Below are positions 1 to 6,476 of a stretch of DNA of 9,470 nt, in pieces. The number at the start of each line of letters is the position of its first letter. Position 1 is the first letter of the stretch. The notes under the pieces are model-generated. The model saw nothing but the letters and a program-made list of their open reading frames with translations, searched no databases and was not told the origin of the DNA. The DNA comes from Promethearchaeota archaeon (GTDB lineage Archaea; Asgardarchaeota; Lokiarchaeia; Sigyniarchaeales; SOKP01): contig JAHLWE010000482.1 in assembly GCA_019058135.1 (NCBI GenBank), positions 1-9,470 on the forward strand, given 5' to 3'. The position numbers and the translations under genes were made by a program.

Positions 1-43
1 CCATTTATGTAATATTTCTATCATTTCCAGCCTCAAAAAATTC

Positions 44-346
44 TCATAAGATGTCTCGATCAGTAGGATTCCATGCAATATTTGTGTTCCTAGAACATGC
101 ACCATCAGTATCTTTAATAACTAAGCCAAAAACATTTATATGACACTCTTCTAATTTATCCATTACCTCATTTACATTGAGACCATTTTGAGCAAATTGA
201 TAATCTAATTTTCTAAACCCTTTTTGGCCTCTAACCGGCATTAATCCCATAGCGTAAATTTTCTTTACTGCGAAAATTATGTGTAATTTTTCAACTTTCT
301 TCAAGTCCATTGAAAAATATTTTGACCAATCTACTGTTTTTATCAA
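44..346 (-). CDS. Conserved-looking small protein of unknown function (100 aa)
   Basis: I do not recognise this family. The frame encodes 100 residues of mixed, soluble composition with no membrane segment or signal peptide. There is a hydrophobic/basic stretch LHIIFAVKKIYAMGL at residues 21-35, a basic patch (39-47), an acidic helix-like segment NEVMDKLEEC (59-68), and a C-terminal part with C84 and W92. The two cysteines (C68, C84) do not form a metal-binding motif. The only start upstream of M13 is a TTG at 346-344. It is favoured because a TATA-like box at 371-385 would place transcription start just ahead of it, giving a nearly leaderless mRNA; the alternative is the ATG at 310-308. It is divergent from the dehalogenase-like gene at 515, so the two share a 168-bp control region. 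A functional link is possible but only inferred from position. Confidence 0.6.
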   Translation of the reverse strand: MIKTVDWSKYFSMDLKKVEKLHIIFAVKKIYAMGLMPVRGQKGFRKLDYQFAQNGLNVNEVMDKLEECHINVFGLVIKDTDGACSRNTNIAWNPTDRDIL

Positions 347-370
347 ATTAATTCCTATTATTTTAAATTT

Positions 371-385
371 TAAATATATTTATAA
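371..385 (-). promoter_or_regulatory. TATA-like box for the 100-aa gene
   Basis: On the minus strand this reads TTATAAATATATTTA. Its centre is about 26-32 nt upstream of the TTG start at 346, the spacing expected for an archaeal TATA box serving a transcript with a very short leader. The rest of 347-514 is AT-rich; I see no convincing TATA box or Shine-Dalgarno for the divergent gene at 515. AT richness makes chance matches common. Confidence 0.4.
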
Positions 386-514
386 TAGTTGATATTTAGA
401 ACATTTTTTCAAACTAATTTTTTAATTAATTTACATTATCTTTTAAGATTCTTTGTAATAAAATTTGGATCTATTTCAAAACCTTTTATTTTTTATTGTG
501 TGTAATTATTATTA

Positions 515-1654
515 ATGAATGCAAATAAGACTAGTAATAAAAGTACATTAAGTCAATATTATGAAATTGATAATAGTATATATCAACGTTTTGATGCAAA
601 AAATCATATGATCTATAGGCCTTTTTGGGACAAGACTTTACCAACTTATAGACAAATGTTTTTTACTAATATTGAAAAACATATCAAATCTAAGAAAGGA
701 GGATATACACGTTTTGATTTCGCTTTTGTGAAAGCTGGATGGACAGTCTATGAAAAATTTCCATTTGCATTTGCATGGGAAGGGGAAAAAATTCAAACAA
801 TAAATGAATATGGTACAAATTGGACAAAATCCAAATATATTATTGAAAATCCTAATGAATTTACTCAAAAAATAAAAAAAGTTGCAAAATTCTATGGAGC
901 ATCGCTAGTGGGAATTACAGATATTGACGAAAAATGGATTTATAACACTGGTTTGAAAGTGAAAGCTTTATCAAAAATAGAAATGGAAAGAAATGGAATT
1001 AATTCTACTAAGAAAGACGATACTTTTTCTAAACAACCCATTTCCTTACCGAAAGGAATTAATAAAGCTATTGTAATGGCAATAGAAATGAACTCAGATG
1101 GAATAGCAACTGCACCTGCACAACCATCCTCGGCATCATCTGCTATTGCGTATTCAAAAATGGCATTTTCAATAGCATGCGTTGGCGAATTTATTAGAAA
1201 TCTTGGGTATAGAGCGATTCAATGTGGAAACGATACAGCTTTAAGCATTCCTCTAGCAATCGATGCAGGTTTAGGCGCTTTAGGGAGATCAGGCTTACTA
1301 ATCACTCCTGAATATGGTCCAAGGGTTAGAATTTGTAAAGTCTTTACAGATCTACCATTAAAATCTGATAAACCTAACTCTAAATTTATTAAAAAAATAA
1401 ATAAAATTTGTAGGGATTGTTATAAATGTGCTGATGCTTGTGAAAATGGTGCAATAACTAAGGATAGAGAGCCGAGCTTTAAAGGAGAATCATCATCAAA
1501 CAATCCAGGTATCAAGAAATATTACGTAAATGTCGAAAAATGTTTTGAATTTTGGGTAAAAAATAGCGGCGATTGCGGAAATTGCATCGCAGTATGCCTA
1601 TTTTCTAAAATTAATAAATCTATAACACCTAGTGAATTTTGGAATAAAATATAA
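515..1654 (+). CDS. Reductive dehalogenase (RdhA)-like Fe-S/corrinoid protein, cytosolic form
   Basis: This 379-residue protein resembles the catalytic subunit of reductive dehalogenases, which use cobalamin and two [4Fe-4S] clusters to remove halogens from organic compounds. The visible RdhA hallmarks are an N-terminal RFDAKNHMIYRPFWD segment (about 25-39), GYRAIQCGND (about 232-241), and the core AGLGALGR...ITPEYGPRVR...FTDLPL (about 251-282). Two ferredoxin-type cysteine sets follow: C299-C302-C305-C309 (Cx2Cx2Cx3C) and C343-C354-C357-C361 (Cx10Cx2Cx3C). The Pro that usually follows the last Cys of each set is E and L here. There is no twin-arginine signal and no RdhB membrane-anchor gene nearby, so it should act in the cytoplasm and is unlikely to be a classical organohalide-respiration enzyme. 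Family membership is firm from motifs; the substrate is unknown, and dehalogenation itself is inference. QueG-type epoxyqueuosine reductase is a more distant relative and fits less well. ATG at 515 lacks a clear Shine-Dalgarno. Confidence 0.85.
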   Translation: MNANKTSNKSTLSQYYEIDNSIYQRFDAKNHMIYRPFWDKTLPTYRQMFFTNIEKHIKSKKGGYTRFDFAFVKAGWTVYEKFPFAFAWEGEKIQTINEYGTNWTKSKYIIENPNEFTQKIKKVAKFYGASLVGITDIDEKWIYNTGLKVKALSKIEMERNGINSTKKDDTFSKQPISLPKGINKAIVMAIEMNSDGIATAPAQPSSASSAIAYSKMAFSIACVGEFIRNLGYRAIQCGNDTALSIPLAIDAGLGALGRSGLLITPEYGPRVRICKVFTDLPLKSDKPNSKFIKKINKICRDCYKCADACENGAITKDREPSFKGESSSNNPGIKKYYVNVEKCFEFWVKNSGDCGNCIAVCLFSKINKSITPSEFWNKI

Positions 1655-1768
1655 AAATAAAGAGTAAAATGATTTTTAATTAATATTTGTTGAGTGAAAA
1701 ATTATTAAAGTAGTTTACTTATATTTTATTTACTAAATACAAAAATATTGAATTTCTAGAAATCTAGT

Positions 1769-1799
1769 ATTATTAATTGCTAAGCATTATTAATTGCTA
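1769..1799 (+). repeat. 14-bp direct repeat upstream of the GTPase gene
   Basis: ATTATTAATTGCTA occurs at 1769-1782 and again, identical, at 1786-1799, a 17-bp period (under two helical turns). A 10-bp perfect palindrome TTTCTAGAAA lies just before it (1753-1762). The pair ends 30 bp before the GTPase start, so it may be a tandem binding site for a regulator. A simple local duplication is equally possible. Confidence 0.45.
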
Positions 1800-1829
1800 G
1801 ATTTTTAAAAAGGGTTTAAGATTAGGTTT

Positions 1830-2372
1830 ATGGTGGAATATAAATATATTTTTAAGGTTGTAATTTTAGGAGATGCCTCAGTTGGAAAAACTACTCTAAC
1901 ATATAGATTTATAACAGGAGATTTTTTACAAACCCTTAAAAGTTCAATTGGAACCACACTCTATTCCAAACTTGTGGAATATAAAGGAGATTCAATAAAA
2001 TTACAAATTTGGGATTTTGCTGGGGAAAAAAGGTTTCGATTTTTATTATTAGGTTATATTGAAGGAGCCAATGGTGCTTTTTTAATGTATGATATTACAA
2101 GTTCAATTTCATTTTTACACCTTCAAGAATGGCTAGATGTTGTAAGACAACAAGAGGGACATATTCCTATAATGTTAATTGGATCAAAGTTAGATTTAAA
2201 AAAATATAGAACTGTTAATAAAGAAGAAGGTCAAAGTGTTGCGAAGCAATATGGTTTATTTTCATTTATTGAGTTAAGCTCCAAATCAGGAGAAAATGTT
2301 GAAATTGCTATGGAACAGATGACTAAAATTTTACTGGCTGATATAAACAAAAAAGAGATGTTTCATCTCTAA
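1830..2372 (+). CDS. Rab/Ras-type small GTPase
   Basis: This is a 180-residue single-domain GTP-binding switch protein of the Ras superfamily, Rab-like, the kind that is expanded in Asgard archaea. All five G motifs can be read: P-loop GDASVGKT (14-21); switch I region with SIGTT (39-43); WDFAGEKRF (61-69), where D62 and G65 are the G3 residues; G4 as SKLD (119-122) in place of NKxD; and G5 as SSK (150-152). The position equivalent to Ras Gln61 is E66. The C-terminus (MFHL) has no cysteine, so prenylation is not expected and any membrane recruitment must work otherwise. The ATG start leaves only a short N-terminal tail before the first beta strand. No GAP, GEF or roadblock protein is encoded nearby. 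The gene stands alone between two intergenic gaps and ends in a hairpin. Its specific cellular role cannot be told from sequence. Confidence 0.93.
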   Translation: MVEYKYIFKVVILGDASVGKTTLTYRFITGDFLQTLKSSIGTTLYSKLVEYKGDSIKLQIWDFAGEKRFRFLLLGYIEGANGAFLMYDITSSISFLHLQEWLDVVRQQEGHIPIMLIGSKLDLKKYRTVNKEEGQSVAKQYGLFSFIELSSKSGENVEIAMEQMTKILLADINKKEMFHL

Positions 2373-2379
2373 ATTTTTT
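2354..2379 (+). terminator. Hairpin plus T-run overlapping the GTPase stop codon
   Basis: AGAGATG (2354-2360) and CATCTCT (2364-2370) form a perfect 7-bp stem with a TTT loop, followed three bases later by a run of six Ts (2374-2379). The stem is made from the last codons of the GTPase (KEMFHL) and the TAA stop. Archaeal termination depends mainly on T-tracts, so the T-run is the functional part with most support. Confidence 0.5.
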
Positions 2380-2492
2380 GTTGAAGGAGAAACGCTTGTT
2401 TTAGTAACTTTAATATTTAATATACAAAAAGGTAAAATAACTAAGAATAAAGCCAATTATAAAGGTAAAAAACTAATTTTTTAATTTGGTAA

Positions 2493-2509
2493 ATTAGATA
2501 AAATCTAAT
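2493..2509. promoter_or_regulatory. 17-bp perfect palindrome upstream of the membrane protein/EEP operon
   Basis: ATTAGAT and its exact reverse complement ATCTAAT flank AAA. It sits 15 bp upstream of the best TATA box in this leader. Symmetry of this size just upstream of a TATA/BRE region suits a dimeric helix-turn-helix regulator. It could also be chance in DNA this AT-rich. Confidence 0.4.
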
Positions 2510-2524
2510 AAAAAGGTTTGATAA

Positions 2525-2535
2525 AAATATATAAA
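2525..2535 (+). promoter_or_regulatory. TATA box candidate for the membrane protein/EEP operon
   Basis: AAATATATAAA is a good archaeal TATA element and is repeated exactly at 6463-6473 ahead of another gene. Transcription would start near 2555-2562, giving a leader of roughly 40-50 nt before the ATG at 2604. A second TATA-like string (GTATATAAC, about 2549-2557) is also present. Confidence 0.45.
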
Positions 2536-2603
2536 CTAATAGAATTAAGTATATAACTATCTTTTAATTTATCATTCCAATTTGATTATTTTAAGTGAAA
2601 AAG

Positions 2604-3878
2604 ATGTCAAATAAAACAAAATCTGATTTTTCATTTTCAGAAATAGAAAATAAATTAAAATCTAAACCCTTATTCACGCTTATATTTGTCACAGTATTAA
2701 TGACTTTGTTTTTCATCCAAGGTTTAAAGGCTTATTTAACAGGATTATATATGGGCATGTATTATGCAGTATTTTCAGGGCAACCACAAAATTATCCCAT
2801 CCTTCTTACCCTAATTTTTTTCTTTTTACCAGCCTTGACGAATACAATTGGCAAGAAGATTGAAAAAAGTCGTTTTATGATTTTTTCTATATATGTCATT
2901 ACTATCATTAGATTATTAATGGCATTTCATCTACCATTTATATGGGAGGTTATCTGTTCGGGAGTAATAATCACATTTTACGGCTTTTTTATGAGCACAT
3001 TCCTTACCCTTTGGGTTGAGGAAGCTGATGATATTGAACTAAATCATAAAGTAATAATAATTACATTTTCTATTTTTTGTGCCTTTCTAATTGATTATTT
3101 AATTAGAACAATTGGTGATTCCCAAGATATTTCACTATTACCACCGGGTTTAATCGCAGATTATTGGTTTATAACGCAATATATCTGGTTATTTATTCAA
3201 ATTCCTTTAAGCTTTTTTTGTATCTATTTCACGAGATTGCATTTTCCAAGATTTTCCACAAAATCTAAAGAACATATAGAAAAAAAAGATAATTTCAGCA
3301 CTCTTTATTCCCTAATCTTTATAGGATTAGGAATGTTTTTGTTTCTCTTAATTAATCTCTTCCTTTATCCCAACGCAATTGCTCAATATACCGCAACTAG
3401 TTATTCTTTTAATAACATTTTAAATATAGTTGCACTAATGATTGTGATTTGTATAATACTATTTGTAAACATAGATTTAGTTTTAAATAAAAAAATAATA
3501 GGAATTCTGAATGGTTTTATGATTTTGTCTCTGTGTCTATTCCTATTTCTTGGAAAAATTTTAACCTATATTGCAAGTATTCTCATTTCAATTTCTCTCG
3601 TAATCATGTATTTAAATTTCTATTTACTATTGTTCCGATTATTAAAAATAAATTTCAAATGGGAGAAACTAAAAACAATTTCTAATTATATAACAATTGG
3701 ACTCGCCTTTTTAGTTTTATTTATTTTTTTACATGCCTTTGCAGATGAATGGGCATATAAATTTAAATTTTTAAAAGATCTAGGGCCATTCATATTACTA
3801 CTAGCAGGAATTATTTCTTCTATTTCAACTTGGTTTTTAATTATAATAAAATCAAAAAAGGAGGAGGAAAATAGATGA
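2604..3878 (+). CDS. Polytopic membrane protein, about 12 TM, partner of the EEP hydrolase
   Basis: The protein has 424 residues from ATG 2604. This ATG is chosen because GTGA lies about 7 nt upstream as a short Shine-Dalgarno; a GTG at 2595 would add three residues. About twelve hydrophobic segments are visible, near 22-40, 65-83, 90-110, 115-137, 149-168, 187-209, 233-255, 270-290, 297-317, 322-346, 359-380 and 393-415. A charged loop (about 220-231) separates the two six-helix halves, and the tail KSKKEEENR is basic/acidic. Its stop overlaps the start of the EEP gene by four bases (ATGA), so the two are translationally coupled and probably form one complex. A multi-TM block followed by an EEP domain is the layout of PGAP2IP/the Cwh43 C-terminal half and of some bacterial fusion proteins. 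I see no diagnostic residues in the TM part, so a transporter of MFS-like topology remains possible. Confidence 0.8.
   Translation: MSNKTKSDFSFSEIENKLKSKPLFTLIFVTVLMTLFFIQGLKAYLTGLYMGMYYAVFSGQPQNYPILLTLIFFFLPALTNTIGKKIEKSRFMIFSIYVITIIRLLMAFHLPFIWEVICSGVIITFYGFFMSTFLTLWVEEADDIELNHKVIIITFSIFCAFLIDYLIRTIGDSQDISLLPPGLIADYWFITQYIWLFIQIPLSFFCIYFTRLHFPRFSTKSKEHIEKKDNFSTLYSLIFIGLGMFLFLLINLFLYPNAIAQYTATSYSFNNILNIVALMIVICIILFVNIDLVLNKKIIGILNGFMILSLCLFLFLGKILTYIASILISISLVIMYLNFYLLLFRLLKINFKWEKLKTISNYITIGLAFLVLFIFLHAFADEWAYKFKFLKDLGPFILLLAGIISSISTWFLIIIKSKKEEENR
3860..3867 (+). promoter_or_regulatory. Strong Shine-Dalgarno for the EEP gene
   Basis: GGAGGAGG lies 7 nt ahead of ATG 3875, inside the end of the upstream gene. 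It matches the anti-Shine-Dalgarno of archaeal 16S rRNA and fixes the start of the downstream gene. Genes at the heads of transcripts in this window lack such a site. Confidence 0.75.
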
Positions 3879-4702
3879 GGAAAAATCATAGAATTATTCT
3901 TATATTTTTATTTTTCATTCCGCTGATATTTTCAATTATAATGTTTGGAGTTAGCGAAACTCCTGTAGAAAGTCCAACAAAAAATGAGTTTACATTTATG
4001 ACATATAACATTCATTTTGGACAAGGTGGAGATAATTTACTAAATTTTGAACGGTTAGCACAAAACATTTTAGTCGCAGAGCCCGATATCATTGGACTTC
4101 AAGAAGTGGAAAATGGCAGAATGACAACTCAAGGGGTAGATATGACATTTTGGTTGGCAAAAAGATTAAATATGTATTACTATTATTATCCAGCAGAAAG
4201 TGAACATTCGTTTGGTTGCGCACTCCTGAGCAAATATCCAATAACATTTAAAATGGGCGAACAGATACCAAGCATTTCTATGAGAAGGGTTTATATCCAT
4301 TGCGTCGTTAGAATAAATAGTTCACTCAAGTTAGATGTATTTGTAACACATCTTGGGACTAGTGCAGAGAATTTAACAAGACAAGTAAATTTTCTCGTTG
4401 AGAAAATAGAGCCGGTTTTTACATCTTCTACAAAACCAAAAATTTTAATGGGAGATTTTAATCTGCGTGTCAATTGGACCCATCCCGAGGAATCAACAAT
4501 CTATCCGATTCATTCATATTTTAATAATACTGGGATAGCTGTTCCGGTTGATCAACGGGCAAGAATAGATCATATATACGCTTCAGGTTATCAAGAGATT
4601 GTTGATTACTATGTACTTAGAGACATGCTCCCAGAAGTTGACACACCTGCTGAATTTGGTTCTGATCACGTACCTACTGTAGCAACTCTAACTTTTCCTT
4701 AA
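3875..4702 (+). CDS. Exported endonuclease/exonuclease/phosphatase-fold metal hydrolase, Cwh43/PGAP2IP-like
   Basis: The 275-residue protein has an N-terminal hydrophobic segment (about 7-25) that acts as signal or anchor, so the catalytic domain (about 39-275) faces outside. It is a DNase I-like EEP domain with every catalytic position present: N45 (TYNIHFG), E77 (LQEVE), H159 (THLG), D194 and N196 (GDFN), D232 (RIDHIY), D264-H265 (SDH). This predicts Mg-dependent phosphodiester or phosphate-ester hydrolysis. Segments GVDMTFWLAKRL...SFGCALLSKYPI (near residues 90-127) and VTHLGTSAENLTRQ (157-170) are close to the corresponding parts of PGAP2IP, which remodels GPI-anchor lipids in eukaryotes together with PGAP2/Cwh43-N. 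Related bacterial EEP proteins share these features too. With its coupled 12-TM partner, a role on membrane lipids or lipid-linked glycans is the leading inference; a secreted nuclease or phospholipase-like enzyme is the alternative. Confidence 0.88.
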   Translation: MRKNHRIILIFLFFIPLIFSIIMFGVSETPVESPTKNEFTFMTYNIHFGQGGDNLLNFERLAQNILVAEPDIIGLQEVENGRMTTQGVDMTFWLAKRLNMYYYYYPAESEHSFGCALLSKYPITFKMGEQIPSISMRRVYIHCVVRINSSLKLDVFVTHLGTSAENLTRQVNFLVEKIEPVFTSSTKPKILMGDFNLRVNWTHPEESTIYPIHSYFNNTGIAVPVDQRARIDHIYASGYQEIVDYYVLRDMLPEVDTPAEFGSDHVPTVATLTFP

Positions 4703-4719
4703 AAAAAATCTACAATTTG

Positions 4720-4762
4720 TCTATTAATAAGTATAAGCAATTTTTAATAGATCACTTTTTTT
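4720..4762 (+). terminator. Hairpin and T-rich tract after the EEP gene
   Basis: TCTATTAA (4720-4727) pairs exactly with TTAATAGA (4744-4751) around a 16-nt loop, and a T-run (about 4755-4761) follows. It lies 18 nt past the EEP stop codon and probably closes the operon. The rest of 4763-4929 is AT-rich leader for the methyltransferase, with a weak TATA-like string TTATATAGATA near 4856-4866. Confidence 0.5.
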
Positions 4763-4929
4763 CTTTAAAAATTTTTTATTAATTTAATTTTTTAAAATTT
4801 ATTCTTTTTTATATAATATTAATCTAAATCAAGAAGAAAACTACATTTTATCATGTTATATAGATATTACAGCATTATTTTTGACTAAATCAAAATGATT
4901 AAATAAAACTTAAATCAAAATTATATACT

Positions 4930-6378
4930 ATGGTTCTTTCAGATAATAGAAGAATTTTTGGAGAACATCTTACTTCTTCTAGAATATTCGAAAAATATAT
5001 TTTTCCAGAAATAAAAGAAAATCTATATGATTATTTATGGATAGATTTATATGCAGGAGAAGGAAATTTAATTTTTCCAATCCTTAATCATATCCCTAAA
5101 AATAAACGAGAAATTTTCTTCAAAGACCATATTTTTATATCAGATATACAGAAAAAAATGATCAATAAATGTATAGAAATAGCAATTAATTATGATATTG
5201 ATGAAAATATTGTAAAAAAAAATATTAAATTAAGAGATAATTTAAAAAATTTCCCGGAATTTGTACATGAATTCAAATATCCCATATATCATATCACAAA
5301 TCCCCCTTATTTATACCTTGGATATATAAGAAAGAATCAAGAGACTCAAAAATATTTGCAATACTTTGATGGTGAGAATAAAGGATATCAGGATTTATAT
5401 CAAATCGCAATGATGAATGATTTAAGAAATAATATTTCTAATTTAGTTTATATAATTCCTTCAAATTTTTTATTTGGCGCATCAGTCTCAAATAAATTTC
5501 GAGAAGATTTTTTAAAATGTTATAAAATTCTTAAAACTTACACGTTTGAGACTAAAATATTTGAATTTACAGGTACAAACATATGTATTATTTTTCTTAA
5601 AAGAAAGAAATATCCAAAAAATGAAAACTTAAAATTTTATGGAATAAAAATAAAAAAACAAAAAAACTCTGTTATTAAAAATTATATCTTAAAACCTGAA
5701 TTTAAATATCGAGCTGGTTCAGAGTTCTATGAATTTCTTAAATATTATCAAGCAAAAAGTCCATTAAAAGTAAAATATTATTTACTACAAAAAGAAATTT
5801 CTAAAAATAAAGGAAATAATAAAATTGAAGTAATTGATGCAAACAAATATCACAACAATAAATATAAAAAATTTAAAATCAAGATTAATAATTCTTTAAA
5901 AAATAAGATTGATTCAAATATTTTATATATTCACACAGTTGATTCTGGATCAGATGACGGTAGGGCTGGTATAGGTATAGTAAAGGAAGATTTTAATGTT
6001 AATGGTATTTTGGTTACAAGGAATACTTATAGAACGCATCCAATTCAAATTTTTTTGACTCCTTCTCTCTCAATATATGAACAATCTTTATTAAAGGATT
6101 ATTTCAATTCAGTATTAGAATATTTCCGAGAGAAACTTGATAGTGAATTCTTAACAACATATAAATATTCTAATGCGGATTACACAAGGAAATATTTTGG
6201 TCTTACACAAGTAAGAGGATTGATTGAAACATTCCCAATTTTGGATTTTAAAAAAAAACAAAAGGAAATTATTAAAAATTTAACTCAAAAAGAGGTAATA
6301 AATTACATCTTAAGTAATTTAAAGAATAACTCAAATAATGAAAAAATTGAAATTAGAATTATCAGTTCTTATATTTAA
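4930..6378 (+). CDS. N6-adenine DNA methyltransferase (class I, gamma-type order), solitary
   Basis: This 482-residue protein transfers a methyl group from S-adenosylmethionine to the N6 of adenine in a specific DNA site. Motifs run in the gamma-class order: motif X-like GEHLTSSRIF (11-20), motif I DLYAGEG (39-45, SAM binding), an acidic residue D72 after strand 2, catalytic motif IV NPPY (124-127), then YQDLYQIAM (153-161) and IIPSNFLFG (175-183), which are typical of M.TaqI/Eco57I-like methylases. The C-terminal half (about 230-482) is lysine- and asparagine-rich and should be the target-recognition domain; it contains DSGSDDGRAGIG (338-349). No endonuclease domain (PD-ExK) is evident in the chain, and no restriction gene is adjacent. 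It may be an orphan methyltransferase or the survivor of a restriction-modification system. The recognition sequence cannot be predicted. The gene has host-like AT-rich composition, and the first mobile-element end begins 11 bp after its stop. Confidence 0.88.
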   Translation: MVLSDNRRIFGEHLTSSRIFEKYIFPEIKENLYDYLWIDLYAGEGNLIFPILNHIPKNKREIFFKDHIFISDIQKKMINKCIEIAINYDIDENIVKKNIKLRDNLKNFPEFVHEFKYPIYHITNPPYLYLGYIRKNQETQKYLQYFDGENKGYQDLYQIAMMNDLRNNISNLVYIIPSNFLFGASVSNKFREDFLKCYKILKTYTFETKIFEFTGTNICIIFLKRKKYPKNENLKFYGIKIKKQKNSVIKNYILKPEFKYRAGSEFYEFLKYYQAKSPLKVKYYLLQKEISKNKGNNKIEVIDANKYHNNKYKKFKIKINNSLKNKIDSNILYIHTVDSGSDDGRAGIGIVKEDFNVNGILVTRNTYRTHPIQIFLTPSLSIYEQSLLKDYFNSVLEYFREKLDSEFLTTYKYSNADYTRKYFGLTQVRGLIETFPILDFKKKQKEIIKNLTQKEVINYILSNLKNNSNNEKIEIRIISSYI

Positions 6379-6389
6379 ATAGAAAAAAA

Positions 6390-6413
6390 GGGGTGGTTAC
6401 AAAATTCAGTGAT
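6390..6413 (+). repeat. Terminal repeat copy A (mobile-element end, + orientation)
   Basis: This 24-bp sequence begins GGGGTGG and contains TACAAAATTCAGTGAT. It matches the sequence at 9247-9270 at 21 of 24 positions without gaps, and a TTGAT occurs 11 bp beyond both copies. It also matches the reverse complement of 6910-6932 at 19 of 23. It lies 11 bp after the methyltransferase stop codon and is read here as an element end. Confidence 0.65.
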
Positions 6414-6462
6414 AACAAACCAAGTTGATTGATAAAGTGAAGAAATCTTAAAGTAAATTTCA

Positions 6463-6474
6463 AAATATATAAAT
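6463..6474 (+). promoter_or_regulatory. TATA box candidate for the four-TM protein gene
   Basis: AAATATATAAAT matches the element upstream of the membrane protein/EEP operon. Transcription would begin near 6492-6498. That would exclude the TTG at 6477 as start and favour the GTG at 6501 on an almost leaderless mRNA. Confidence 0.4.
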
Positions 6475-6476
6475 AG

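Noticed and set aside
638..868. Minus-strand ORF of 76 codons
   Set aside because: It lies wholly inside the RdhA-like gene on the opposite strand, whose motifs establish the correct frame.
515..1654. Epoxyqueuosine reductase (QueG) as identity
   Set aside because: The N-terminal RFDAKN...FWD segment and the GLGALGR...ITPEYGPRVR...TDLPL core fit RdhA better than QueG.
3686..3889. Minus-strand ORF of 67 codons
   Set aside because: Antisense shadow of the C-terminal TM segments of the membrane protein and the start of the EEP gene.
4291..4473. Minus-strand ORF of 60 codons
   Set aside because: Antisense to the EEP catalytic domain; no independent signal.
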